Positions 17,114-25,100 of a stretch of DNA of 64,000 bases are shown here, one piece after another (the stretch's first letter is position 1; the number at the start of each line of letters is the position of its first letter). Source of the DNA: Blastochloris tepida (GTDB lineage Bacteria; Pseudomonadota; Alphaproteobacteria; Rhizobiales; Xanthobacteraceae); assembly GCF_003966715.1 (NCBI RefSeq), contig NZ_AP018907.1, forward strand, positions 2,282,001 through 2,346,000, in the 5' to 3' direction. The position numbers and the translations under genes are program-made. The notes beneath the pieces are model-generated. The model had not been told where the DNA came from and made no database searches. It worked only from the letters and a program-made list of their open reading frames with translations.

Positions 17114-18853
17114 ATGACATCTGATATTTCGAAGTCATCTGATATTTCGAAGTCATCTGATCTTTCGAAGTCGTCCAGCTCTTCGAAGTCATCCGGCGTT
17201 TCGGATTCCTGTCCGGCGGCCCGCGCCGGCCACCTCCACGCCTTCTCCGTCGCGGGCCGGGACTATCTCGTCAACGGCTCGACCGGGCAGGCGTTTGCCG
17301 CGGGCGAGGCCAGCCCGAGCCGCGCCGCCTTGAGCCGGGCCGCCTTGGACGACCTCGAGGCCTTCGGCCATCTCGACGCCATCGCCCCCGCCGAGGACGG
17401 CGCGCCGGACGAGACGCTGCCGCCCACCGGCATCGGCTCGGTGCTTCTCAACGTCACCCATCACTGCAATCTGGCCTGCGCCTATTGCGTGATGGCGATG
17501 CCCGACCTGCAGCACGCCTATCGCGACGAGGCGCAGTCGCTGCGCGAGGACACCGGCCGCGCCTGCATCGATTTCCTGGCCCAGGCGGGCTATCGCGACG
17601 GCGTCAGCATCACCTTCTTCGGCGGCGAGCCGCTGCTGAAGTTCGATCTCATCGTGCGCCTCGTCGACTATGCCGAGGCGACCTATCCTGACCGGTTCCG
17701 CTATCAGCTCATCACCAATGGCTGCCTGATGCGGCCGCCGATGTACGACTTCTTCCGCCGCCACCGCTTCTCATTCCTGTGGAGCCTCGACGGCGAGCCG
17801 GAGGTGCACGACCGGCTGCGGCGCTTCAAGAAGGACGGGGGCTCGGTGTTCGCCGAGTCGTTCGCCGCGCTGCAGGCGTTCCGCGCTGCGTGCCCGGAGT
17901 GCCCGGTCGGCGTCAACATCACCTATTTCCGCCAGACGCTGGACCTGCCGGCGGCCGTGCGGTTCTTCCGCAGCCACGGCATCGATGCCATCCGCATGGA
18001 TCGCGGTCTCGTGCCGCGCGAAAGCCCCCACGCGGTGGGGCTCGACGAAACCGCGCAGGCGAAGGCCCAATTGACCGAGGTTGCGGACGATTATCTGGCG
18101 GCGCTGCTGCGCGGCGAGGTGTTCAGCCTCAACCCGTTCGTCAACTACATGCGGGTGATCTCGAAACGGCTGCCGCGCACCCGCGCCTGCAATGCCGGGC
18201 TCGACTACGTCACCATCGCCGCCACCGGCGAGATCTATTCCTGCTACAAGCTGCTCGGCCTCGACGACTGCCGGCTCGGCGATGTCGATGAGGGCTACAG
18301 CCGCGATGCGTCCCTGAAATTGTGGGAGCGGCTGAATGTCGGCCAGCGGCCGGGCTGCAGCGCCTGCTGGGCGCGCTTCATCTGCGCCGGCGGCTGCGCC
18401 GCCGACAACCGCCATCTCAACGGCTCCTACACCGAGCCGACGCGCGAGAACTGCGCCATCGCGCTGCACGCCATCGAGCTCGCGATCCACCTCTATTTCA
18501 CGCTGGTCGAGGCCGCGCCGCAGGTGCTGAAGGCGCTGCTCGGCGCCGAGCACCTCGCCGGGGACGACCGCCCGGTGCGCTGCGACGCGGTGCGCGCGGG
18601 CGCCGATGGCATGGTGGAGAATGCCGAGACCGGCGCCAGCTATCGGCTCAACGAACCGGCCGCGCTGATCCTGTCGCTCTGCGACGGCGCGCATGCGCTC
18701 GACGACATCGCCGCCCGCCTCGCCGATCGATACGATGTGCCCGGGGCGCTGGCGGCGATGGATTGCCGCGAGCAGATCTTCCGCATGGCCAAGGCCGGGC
18801 TCGTCGCCGTTCCGCCGGGCGAGGCCGACGGCTCCGCCCACCGGCTGGTTTGA
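17114..18853 (+). CDS. Radical SAM/SPASM peptide maturase with C-terminal PqqD-like domain
   Basis: Predicted iron-sulfur enzyme that modifies the upstream peptide. In 579 residues from the ATG at 17114 there is an N-terminal serine-rich repeat of SDISKS-like units (residues 2-31). The radical SAM CX3CX2C motif is CNLACAYC near residue 118, and the GGEP motif appears in FFGGEPLLKF. A SPASM region has cysteines in RACNAGLDY, IYSCYKLLG, PGCSACWARFICAGGCAADN and ENCAI, consistent with auxiliary clusters. The last ~90 residues (ENAETGASYRLNEPAALILS, then DDIAARLADRYDV) look like a PqqD-type peptide-recognition domain. The ribosome-binding site is weak. The family is related to sactipeptide, ranthipeptide and other thioether or carbon-carbon forming maturases, and the exact reaction is unknown. 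Confidence 0.85.
   Translation: MTSDISKSSDISKSSDLSKSSSSSKSSGVSDSCPAARAGHLHAFSVAGRDYLVNGSTGQAFAAGEASPSRAALSRAALDDLEAFGHLDAIAPAEDGAPDETLPPTGIGSVLLNVTHHCNLACAYCVMAMPDLQHAYRDEAQSLREDTGRACIDFLAQAGYRDGVSITFFGGEPLLKFDLIVRLVDYAEATYPDRFRYQLITNGCLMRPPMYDFFRRHRFSFLWSLDGEPEVHDRLRRFKKDGGSVFAESFAALQAFRAACPECPVGVNITYFRQTLDLPAAVRFFRSHGIDAIRMDRGLVPRESPHAVGLDETAQAKAQLTEVADDYLAALLRGEVFSLNPFVNYMRVISKRLPRTRACNAGLDYVTIAATGEIYSCYKLLGLDDCRLGDVDEGYSRDASLKLWERLNVGQRPGCSACWARFICAGGCAADNRHLNGSYTEPTRENCAIALHAIELAIHLYFTLVEAAPQVLKALLGAEHLAGDDRPVRCDAVRAGADGMVENAETGASYRLNEPAALILSLCDGAHALDDIAARLADRYDVPGALAAMDCREQIFRMAKAGLVAVPPGEADGSAHRLV
17117..17206 (+). repeat. Five in-frame 18-bp tandem repeats at the start of the radical SAM gene
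   Basis: Units of the form TCATCTGATATTTCGAAG, identical or nearly so in the first three copies and degenerate in the last two, encode S-S-D-I-S-K-type hexapeptides. The AT-rich units contrast with the GC-rich gene, so this is likely a recent slippage expansion. It adds about 30 disordered residues to the N-terminus. Confidence 0.85.
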
Positions 18854-18863
18854 GGTTTCCGCC

Positions 18864-19631
18864 GTGACCCATGATTACGCCGCGAGCTACGAGCGCAATT
18901 TCGGCTTCTTCAAGGACTATTCGCGCGAGGCGGTCTTCCTCGACCATGTGTTCAAGACCTTCGGCACCGATGTCGAGCGGGTGATCGACATTGCCTGCGG
19001 TCCGGGCAGCCACATCGTCGAGTTGGCGCGCATGGGCTATCGCGCGGCGGCCGCCGACATCGATCCGGCGATGCTCGCGCGCACGCAGGGTGCCGCCGCC
19101 GAGCACGGCATGACCATCGACACCCATGTCGCCGACATGCGCAACTTCCGGCTCAGCGGCCGGTTCGATGCCGCGCTGAACATGTTCTATTCGTTCCAGA
19201 ACGTGCTGTTCGCGCCGCAGCAGCAGATCGGCTTCTTCCAGGGTGTGGCGGCGCTGCTGCGGCCGGGCGGGCTGTTCGTCATCGAGCTGCTGCCCGAGGA
19301 GAACAATCTGCGCCTCTATCCGCCGGGCGAAAGTTTCGTCACCCATCGCGCGGTCGAGGAGGACGGCTCGACGCTCACCGTCACCTCGACCAGCCGCATC
19401 GTCGACGAGACGAGGAAGGACATCGTCTTTCTCTACGAGACCGTGCTGCCGGACGGCAGCTTCGAGCACGAGGAGCTGATCTCGCCCATCCGCCGGGTGT
19501 ATCTTCCCCAGTTCGAGGCGCTGTGCGCGGCGGCGGGGCTGGTACAGGTCGCGGCCTTCGGCGCCTGCGATTCCGACGTGCCGTTCACCGACGACAGCGC
19601 CAAGCTGGTGGCGGTGCTGGAGAAGGCCTGA
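18864..19631 (+). CDS. Class I SAM-dependent methyltransferase (peptide cluster)
   Basis: Soluble methyltransferase of 255 residues from a GTG at 18864 preceded by GAGG. The SAM-binding motif I is VIDIACGPGSHIVELAR (about residues 42-58), followed by the acidic ADIDPAM and the post-motif LLRPGGLFVIELLP. The substrate is unknown. Its position directly after the radical SAM gene (11-base gap) and directly before the GAF gene (stop and start adjacent) suggests that it methylates the modified peptide or a related intermediate. The open frame extends upstream through the radical SAM gene, but the family alignment starts near THDYAASYERNF. Confidence 0.85.
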   Translation: MTHDYAASYERNFGFFKDYSREAVFLDHVFKTFGTDVERVIDIACGPGSHIVELARMGYRAAAADIDPAMLARTQGAAAEHGMTIDTHVADMRNFRLSGRFDAALNMFYSFQNVLFAPQQQIGFFQGVAALLRPGGLFVIELLPEENNLRLYPPGESFVTHRAVEEDGSTLTVTSTSRIVDETRKDIVFLYETVLPDGSFEHEELISPIRRVYLPQFEALCAAAGLVQVAAFGACDSDVPFTDDSAKLVAVLEKA

Positions 19632-20207
19632 ATGGGAGACGCGCTCGCCGCCCGCTATCAGGCGCTGGTGCGCACGCTGCCCGCCGATGCCGCGGGCCTG
19701 CATGCGCTGGGCTTGGCGCTGCGCCAGGACTTCGGCTGCGACCGCGCCACGCTGTTCCTGAAGGCGCGCCACGGCGTCTATGTCGCCATCTATGCCGAGG
19801 GGCTGGAGGACATGACGCTGGCGGTGAAGCCCGGCGAGGGGCTGGCCGGCAAGGCGGTGCAGCGGCGGGCCGCCATCGTCTCCAACGAGGCCCCCTACGA
19901 CCCCGACGCGCTGAGCCGGCTGCGCGACCACTATTCCGGCTACGAGACGCATTCGGTGATGGTGGCGCCGATCCCCCGCCTGTTACGGGCGCCGGAGGGC
20001 GCGGTGCAGCTCATCAACAAGCTCACCGGCCCGTTCACCGACGACGATCTCGCCCGCCTCAGCGCGGTGGCGAACGGGCTGCGCGGCCTGCGCCGCTTCT
20101 GCCGCGCGCCAGCCGAGAACCTCTGGGATCCGCATCTGCACAGGGAGAGCAGCGATGGCCGCGCGCCAGCAGATCAAGCCGTCCTTGCTGATCACCGAGA
20201 AGGATGA
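19632..20207 (+). CDS. GAF-domain protein of the peptide cluster
   Basis: A 191-residue soluble protein with one GAF domain covering about residues 15-155: LRQDFGCDRATLFLKARHGV, then KPGEGLAGKAVQRRAAIVSN, then GAVQLINKLTGPFTDDDLAR. The ATG follows the methyltransferase stop without a gap, and the end overlaps the PqqD-like gene by 53 bases, so it is firmly in the operon. GAF domains bind small ligands, and here it may be a sensor or a structural partner. No output domain is attached, which is unusual for a regulator, and I do not assign a role. The cysteine in DFGCDRA could matter if it senses a ligand or redox state. Confidence 0.8.
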   Translation: MGDALAARYQALVRTLPADAAGLHALGLALRQDFGCDRATLFLKARHGVYVAIYAEGLEDMTLAVKPGEGLAGKAVQRRAAIVSNEAPYDPDALSRLRDHYSGYETHSVMVAPIPRLLRAPEGAVQLINKLTGPFTDDDLARLSAVANGLRGLRRFCRAPAENLWDPHLHRESSDGRAPADQAVLADHREG

Positions 20208-20448
20208 CCAGCTCTTCGCGCTCGACACCGAAAGCGGCCGGGTGCACGAATTCAACGTCACCGCCAAAATGATCCTGCAGCTCTTCCTGGAGCCGCGCGA
20301 CGAGGACGAGGCGGCCGCGGCGTTCGCACGCGCCTTCGACATCCCGCACGCGCAGGCGCTGGAGGATGTGCGCACCATGCTCGCCCAGTTCCGCGCCAAT
20401 GATCTGCTGCTGCCCGACAGCGAGGCCGCGTGCCGCGCGAGCACCTAG
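20155..20448 (+). CDS. PqqD-like peptide-recognition protein
   Basis: A 97-residue winged-helix-type protein of the PqqD family, with a good GGGAGAGC site upstream. The pattern LLITEKDDQLFALDTESGRV, then HEFNVTAKMILQLF, then a C-terminal helix pair (ARAFDIPHAQALEDVRTMLA) is typical. Such proteins bind precursor leaders and present them to radical SAM enzymes. The cluster therefore has two such modules, this one and the C-terminal domain of the radical SAM protein. Its TAG stop is formed at the boundary with a family A palindromic element, so the last residues (CRAST) may differ from the ancestral C-terminus. Confidence 0.82.
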   Translation: MAARQQIKPSLLITEKDDQLFALDTESGRVHEFNVTAKMILQLFLEPRDEDEAAAAFARAFDIPHAQALEDVRTMLAQFRANDLLLPDSEAACRAST

Positions 20449-20551
20449 AGCATTCTCCGCAAAAGTGGGAACCGGTTTTGCGAACGAGAATGCGACAACT
20501 CAAGAAATTGGAGCGTCCGCCTGGTCCAATCGGACCAGCGGGCGCTTTGAC
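20449..20551 (+). repeat. Interspersed palindromic element family A, copy 2
   Basis: About 103 bp beginning AGCATTCTCCGCAAAAGTGG immediately after the TAG stop of the PqqD-like gene and ending in a GGACCAGCGGGCGC hairpin arm. It is about 85% identical by eye to copy 3 at 23357. It is open in at least two frames and runs into the HPr-kinase-like gene without a stop. Confidence 0.85.
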
Positions 20552-20555
20552 GATT

Positions 20556-21503
20556 ATGGTCGGCGATTGCGCCTACGGCCTTGAGAGCACCTCGCCCGAG
20601 GCGCTGGCGTTCTTCCGCCGCGCCTATGCCGCCTGCCTGCGGCCGGCCGGCGGCGAGGCCGGCCGTTTCACCTTACACCAAATGCCAAGAAGCCTCCCTC
20701 GTCATGCCCGCGCTTGCAGCCAAGCTTGCGCAGGCTGCGAATACTTGCCTGCGCGCGGGCATCCACGACTTGAAACGTCATTTGGAAATAAGACGTGGAT
20801 GGCCGGGACAAGCCCGGCCATGACGGCGGCATTTCAGTGGCAAGGCCCGCAAGCCATAGAACCATGCGACGAAGGCTGGCTGGTGTGCATCGACGGCGCG
20901 GCGTTCGCCCGTGCGCCGCTGACCGAGGCCATGCATCTCCTCGATTGGGAGATGGTGCGGCGCGCGGTGAAGCAGGACTCATCCTGCGCCGCCTTCCATG
21001 CCGGCTGGGTGGTGCGCGACGGTCGTGCCTTCCTGTTCGCCGGCGAGGGCGCGAGCGGCAAGAGCGGGCTGTGCCTCAAGGCGATGATGCGCGGCTTCCG
21101 CTGCGGCGCCGAGGACGTGACGTTTCTTGCCGGCAACCGGCTGGTGCCGTTTGCCCGCGCCATCCAGCTTCGGCGCGACGATCCGCTGCTCGACGGCATC
21201 CACTCCGCCCGGTTGTTCGAAGGCTGCGATGGGCGGGTGTGCGTCGAGGTGCGCCCCGAGGAAGCAGCCGTCGAAACGTCGGCCGCGACGTCGACCGTGG
21301 TGGTGCTCGATCCCACGGCCGATGGACCGGCACGGACGCTGTCGCCGCTCGAAGGGTTGCAGCGACTGCTCGGCCTGTGCCACCGGCTGGACCGCACCGG
21401 CCAGACGCTGTTCGACACCATCGCCTCGCTCGCCGCGGCCGGGCGCGTGCTGGTCGCCTCGCCCGCCGCGGCGCTCGCCCTGCTCGATCCGCCGGAGGTT
21501 TGA
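20556..21503 (+). CDS. HPr-kinase-like P-loop protein of the peptide cluster, interrupted in frame by a repeat
   Basis: A 315-residue protein (from ATG 20556) resembling the HprK/PPK-type proteins found beside PqqD-like genes in some RiPP clusters. The key feature is the Walker A loop FLFAGEGASGKSGL with downstream acidic residues in GAEDVTFL. The N-terminal part (YGLESTSPEALAFFRRAY) is separated from the rest (EGWLVCIDGAAFARAPL) by about 50 residues encoded by a palindromic element at 20680-20834, which keeps the frame open. The frame also continues upstream through a family A element to a GTG at 20430 overlapping the PqqD-like gene, so the true start is uncertain. It may phosphorylate the peptide or a partner, but this is unproven. 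Confidence 0.7.
   Translation: MVGDCAYGLESTSPEALAFFRRAYAACLRPAGGEAGRFTLHQMPRSLPRHARACSQACAGCEYLPARGHPRLETSFGNKTWMAGTSPAMTAAFQWQGPQAIEPCDEGWLVCIDGAAFARAPLTEAMHLLDWEMVRRAVKQDSSCAAFHAGWVVRDGRAFLFAGEGASGKSGLCLKAMMRGFRCGAEDVTFLAGNRLVPFARAIQLRRDDPLLDGIHSARLFEGCDGRVCVEVRPEEAAVETSAATSTVVVLDPTADGPARTLSPLEGLQRLLGLCHRLDRTGQTLFDTIASLAAAGRVLVASPAAALALLDPPEV
20680..20834 (+). repeat. Palindromic element (family G) inside the HPr-kinase-like gene
   Basis: About 155 bp bounded by AAATGCC and GGCATTT. It contains a CGCGGGCATC block and the typical rhizobial GTGGATGGCCGGGACAAGCC / GGCCATGACG hairpin. Its compositional style differs from coding DNA, and the protein encoded across it (SLPRHARACSQACAGC...) has no similarity to kinases. 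The reading frame of the host gene nevertheless continues to the other side. Confidence 0.75.
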
Positions 21504-21505
21504 TC

Positions 21506-22348
21506 GTGACCGACCGCATGCTCGATCCTTCGATCCGCCGCAGCGCCACCGAGGCGTGGTACGTGTCGGGCCGCGCCTCGCAGCGCGACCGCTACGCCCA
21601 TTGCCTCGACATGCTGGCAGCCCGCCTGCCCGCCCCCGGCCTCGTCTATGATCTCGGCGCCGGCACCGGCCATTTCGCCCGACTGCTCGCCGCCCGCGCG
21701 GCGCAGGTGGTCGGCATCGAGCGCCTGCCCGAGCGCGTGCAGATCTGCCGCGCCACCCAGGCGGACGTCGGCAATCTCAGCTTCATCGAGGGCGACGTGC
21801 TCGACCTCGATCTGCCCGCCGGCACGGCGGACGCGGTGTCGGCGCTCGAAATGCTCTATTATGTCGCGCCGGAGACGTGGCCGCGTTTCTTCGACACCGT
21901 CGCCCGCCTGCTGCGGCCCGGCGGCCTTTTGCTGGTAAGCCTCAACGTGTTCTCGCAGGAGGGCGCGGCGGGTGAGACGGAGCTTCTCGACGCAGTGAGT
22001 GAGCGCTTCCGTATTGTCGAGACCCGCCACATGCACCGCATGCACTATTATCGGCTTGAACTGCCGCTGATCCGCCTGCTCGACGAGATCACCTATCTGG
22101 AGCGCGTGAAGGTGTTCTATCCGCACACGCTGTCGATCGGCCACACGGTCTATTCGCCGCGGCTCGACAGGCTCTTGCTGCCGCCCAACCGGCTGCTCGA
22201 CCGCGTTGCGCTGCCGGCCCTGCGCCGCGCGGCGCTGGCGCTGCTTGGTTCGCGCAGCCTCTATCGTCTCATCACCGGGGCCTCGCGCCGGTTCAGCCCG
22301 CAGGCATCGCGCAGCCAGATTCTCGTGCTCGCCGAGCGAAAGACGTGA
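21506..22348 (+). CDS. Second class I SAM-dependent methyltransferase (peptide cluster)
   Basis: A 280-residue methyltransferase starting at a GTG with GGAGG nine bases upstream, two bases after the HPr-kinase-like stop. Motif I is LVYDLGAGTGHFARLLAAR (about residues 44-62), the acidic residue appears in VVGIERLPERV, and motif III is LLRPGGLLLVSLNVF. The C-terminal third (YYRLELPLIRLLDEITYLER) is unusual and may select the substrate. The organisation is of the ubiquinone/menaquinone-type fold, but the context points to peptide or exporter-linked chemistry. Its TGA overlaps a possible GTG start of the ATPase gene. Confidence 0.83.
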   Translation: MTDRMLDPSIRRSATEAWYVSGRASQRDRYAHCLDMLAARLPAPGLVYDLGAGTGHFARLLAARAAQVVGIERLPERVQICRATQADVGNLSFIEGDVLDLDLPAGTADAVSALEMLYYVAPETWPRFFDTVARLLRPGGLLLVSLNVFSQEGAAGETELLDAVSERFRIVETRHMHRMHYYRLELPLIRLLDEITYLERVKVFYPHTLSIGHTVYSPRLDRLLLPPNRLLDRVALPALRRAALALLGSRSLYRLITGASRRFSPQASRSQILVLAERKT

Positions 22349-22359
22349 GAGCCACGCGC

Positions 22360-23358
22360 ATGGCGCCCGTGATCCAGGCCGAAAACCTGCGCAAGACCTA
22401 CCGCATCCGCCAGCAGCGGCCGGGGCTCGGCCACGCGATCCGTGCGCTCATCCGCCCCGATTGGATCGAACGCGCCGCGCTCGACGGCATCTCGTTCGAG
22501 GTCGCGCAAGGCGCGATCGCCGGGCTGATGGGCGCCAATGGCGCCGGCAAATCCACGCTCATCAAGCTTCTGGTCGGCATCATGCCACGCGACGGCGGCA
22601 CGCTGACGGTCGCCGGGCTCGATCCCTTCCGCCAGCGCCGGAACTATGTGCAGCGCATCGGCGTGGTGTTCGGCCAGCGCTCGAATTTGCTGTGGGATCT
22701 GTCGGTGGTGGAGTCGTTCGAGCTGCACCGCGCCGTCTTCGGCGTGGCGCGCGCCGACTATGAGCGCCGGCTTGCCGAGCTTACCGAGCTGTTCGAGCTT
22801 GGCGAGCTGCTGCACCAGCCGGCGCGCACATTGAGCCTCGGCCAGACCATGCGTTGCGCCGTGGCGCAGGTGCTGCTGCAGCAGCCCGACATCCTGTTTC
22901 TCGACGAGCCGACCATCGGCCTCGACGTGGTGTCGGTGGAGCGCCTCGGTCAGGCACTGAAGCGGCTCAATGCGGCGTTCAACACCACCATCGTCATCAC
23001 CAGCCACGACCTCGCGATGATCGAGGACATCTGCTCGCAGGTGATCCTGCTGGAGGACGGCCGCATCCTGTTCGACGGCACCGCGCGTGCCGCCGTCGAG
23101 CGCTACGGCCGCTATCGCCGGCTGCGCTTCGTGTTCCCGCCCGGCGCCGACATCGCCGCGGCGGCGGCCTTCCTGCAGGGCCGCGGTGTCGCCGTCACCG
23201 TCGATGGGCCGGAGCTTTGCGGTGTGGTCGACGCCGAGGCCGGCATGGTCGGCACCTGCGCGGCGCTGGTCGATGAGCTGACGCGCCGCCATGCGCTCGC
23301 GGAATTCTTCGTCGAGAAACCCTCCCTCAAGGAGGTGATCCTGCATGCCTACCGTTAG
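22360..23358 (+). CDS. ABC exporter ATP-binding protein (peptide cluster)
   Basis: Cytoplasmic ATPase for a drug/peptide-type exporter, 332 residues. It shows Walker A GANGAGKST (about residues 62-70), Q-loop GQRSNLLWDL, a variant signature LSLGQTMR in place of LSGGQ, Walker B ILFLDEPTIGLD and H-loop TSHDLAMIED. The variant signature and the C-terminal ~80-residue domain are typical of ABC-2 exporters paired with YhaP/DUF990-like permeases. A GTG at 22345 overlapping the previous stop is an alternative start. The TAG stop coincides with the start of a family A repeat, and the permease ATG overlaps the last four codons. Confidence 0.9.
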   Translation: MAPVIQAENLRKTYRIRQQRPGLGHAIRALIRPDWIERAALDGISFEVAQGAIAGLMGANGAGKSTLIKLLVGIMPRDGGTLTVAGLDPFRQRRNYVQRIGVVFGQRSNLLWDLSVVESFELHRAVFGVARADYERRLAELTELFELGELLHQPARTLSLGQTMRCAVAQVLLQQPDILFLDEPTIGLDVVSVERLGQALKRLNAAFNTTIVITSHDLAMIEDICSQVILLEDGRILFDGTARAAVERYGRYRRLRFVFPPGADIAAAAAFLQGRGVAVTVDGPELCGVVDAEAGMVGTCAALVDELTRRHALAEFFVEKPSLKEVILHAYR

Positions 23359-24271
23359 AGCATTCCTCGCAAAAGTGGGAACCGGTTTTGCGAAGGAGAA
23401 TGCGACAGCGCAAGAACCTGGAGCGTCCGCCCGGTTCAACCGGATCGGCGGACGCTCCCGACAGGCGCTGTTCGCCCGCTACATGGTCGGGCGCACCGCC
23501 ATCAAGGAGACGCTGTGCTATCCGGCGGACGTGGTGATCGAGTTCGTCTCCTATCCGCTCGCCTTCATGGGCTATTTCTTCTTCGTGCTGGCCATGGCGG
23601 CGCACGGCGGGGCGATCGGCGGTGACGCCGCCGGCACATCGGTCTCGGCGCTCATCACCTATTTCTCGATCGCCTGGATGCTGCGCATGATCGTCGACCA
23701 GGGCGTCGACGGCGATGTCGCGGCCGAGGTGCAGAGCGGCGACGTGGCGCTGGCGCTGGTGCGGCCGCTGCCGCTTGCGGGCTTCTTCTTCGCACGCTTC
23801 GTGGGGCTGGGCCTCGCCCGCCTCGTCTATTACGGCGTGCCGGCGTGGCTGCTGCTGACGCTGCTGTTCGGCGACGAGATCCGCTTCGAGCCCGCGCGGC
23901 TGGTGTGGTTCCTGCCCTACGCCGTCATCGCCTTCCGCATGGCGTTCGAGATCCAGTTCGCGATTGGCCTCGTGTCGTTCTTCACCTTCGTCAACCAGCA
24001 GGTCTCGTGGAGCTTCGACATGCTGGTGCGGCTGGCCTCAGGGTTGATCGTGCCGCTCAGCCTGTTTCCGCCCGTGGTGGCGGTGTGGCTGGAGGCTTTG
24101 CCGTTCCAGTACATCTATTACCGGCCGATCCAGGTGCTGTTGGAGCCCGCTCCCTCCAACGTGCTTCTTTCCGGGCTTGCGATCGGTGCGGCCTGGACGC
24201 TGGCGCTGCACCTTCTCAATCGCGGCGTGCTGGCGCTCGCGCTGCGCCGCCACGTCATCTATGGAAGCTGA
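23345..24271 (+). CDS. ABC-2 type permease (peptide cluster), with a repeat-encoded N-terminus
   Basis: Membrane subunit of the putative peptide exporter. The ATG at 23345 overlaps the ATPase gene, a natural coupled start. Codons 5-38 are encoded by a family A palindromic element (LAKVGTGFAKENATAQEPG), and typical permease sequence begins only at LFARYMVGRTAIKETL. Six membrane segments follow, including MGYFFFVLAMAAHGG and GLASGLIVPLSLFPPVVAV-like regions. An internal ATG at 23483 could serve instead. The 308-residue length is therefore about 38 longer than expected. The frame is intact, so the insertion may be tolerated. Pairing with a second permease downstream suggests a heterodimer. Confidence 0.85.
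   Translation: MPTVRAFLAKVGTGFAKENATAQEPGASARFNRIGGRSRQALFARYMVGRTAIKETLCYPADVVIEFVSYPLAFMGYFFFVLAMAAHGGAIGGDAAGTSVSALITYFSIAWMLRMIVDQGVDGDVAAEVQSGDVALALVRPLPLAGFFFARFVGLGLARLVYYGVPAWLLLTLLFGDEIRFEPARLVWFLPYAVIAFRMAFEIQFAIGLVSFFTFVNQQVSWSFDMLVRLASGLIVPLSLFPPVVAVWLEALPFQYIYYRPIQVLLEPAPSNVLLSGLAIGAAWTLALHLLNRGVLALALRRHVIYGS
23357..23459 (+). repeat. Interspersed palindromic element family A, copy 3
   Basis: Starts AGAGCATTCCTCGCAAAAGT just inside the TAG stop of the ATPase gene and ends with the GGTTCAACCGGATCGGCGGA hairpin arm. It lies inside the 5' end of the permease gene and is translated in frame as about 34 extra residues. It is a close match to copies 1 and 2. Confidence 0.88.
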
Positions 24272-24296
24272 CGCATCCGCACCACACGGACCCCGC

Positions 24297-25100
24297 ATGC
24301 GCGCACTCGCCCTCCTGCCCGTCTTCCTGGCGCTGCATCTCAAGGTGATGCTGCAGTACCGCGCCGATTTCGTCATGGGTGCGGTGGGGCAGATCATCTA
24401 CACGCTGCTCAGCGTCGCCTTCATCGGCGCGGTGATGATGCCGGGCACCGCGCTCGACGGCTGGCGCTTCTGGGATGTGATGTTCCTGCTCGGCTTCGGC
24501 GATGTCGCCTTCGGCCTCAGCGCCATCCTGTTCTTCCGCGTCTTTCTCAGCTTCGAATCCGTCTACATCATCCAGGGCCGGCTCGATCAGCTTCTGCTGC
24601 AGCCGCTGCCGGTCCTTCCGGCGTTGATCCTGCGCAATATCGACCTCAACCATCTGGCGGTGGTGATCAAGGGCCTCGTCGTCGTCGCGGTCGCCGCGCA
24701 CATGCTGGATCTCGCCTGGTCGGCGGCGAGACTGGCCGAGTTCGCGCTGCTGGCGGCAAGCGCCGCCACCATCTATGGCGGCCTCTACATCGCTTTCGTG
24801 TCGCTGGGCTTCTGGTTCCGCCGCCGCGCCTCGCTGGCGCGGCCGGTGCTGAGCCTGAACTACCTCACCCAATATCCGCTCACCATCTATCCCGGCCCGG
24901 TGCAGGTGCTGCTCACCTTCGTGCTGCCGCTGGGCCTCGCCACCTTCTATCCGGCGCAGAGCTTTCTCGGCATCGCCGCGACGAATGGCGTGGCGGAGGT
25001 CGCACCGTGGATGATGCCGCTTCTCGCGTTGGCGGTGGCGGCGTTCGGCGCCGGCGTGTTTCATCTGGGGCTCAGGCGCTATGTCAGCTCCGGCACCTGA
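24297..25100 (+). CDS. Second ABC-2 type permease (peptide cluster)
   Basis: A 267-residue polytopic protein related to the previous permease, with six hydrophobic segments and the conserved LLSVAFIGAVMM, VYIIQGRLDQLLLQPLPVLP and YPLTIYPGPVQ elements of the DUF990/ABC-2 family. The RLDQLLLQPLP motif is characteristic of these exporters. An ATG at 24261, overlapping the previous stop, would add 12 residues and cannot be excluded. It overlaps the peptidase gene by 20 bases. Together with the ATPase and the first permease it makes a complete exporter. Confidence 0.87.
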   Translation: MRALALLPVFLALHLKVMLQYRADFVMGAVGQIIYTLLSVAFIGAVMMPGTALDGWRFWDVMFLLGFGDVAFGLSAILFFRVFLSFESVYIIQGRLDQLLLQPLPVLPALILRNIDLNHLAVVIKGLVVVAVAAHMLDLAWSAARLAEFALLAASAATIYGGLYIAFVSLGFWFRRRASLARPVLSLNYLTQYPLTIYPGPVQVLLTFVLPLGLATFYPAQSFLGIAATNGVAEVAPWMMPLLALAVAAFGAGVFHLGLRRYVSSGT

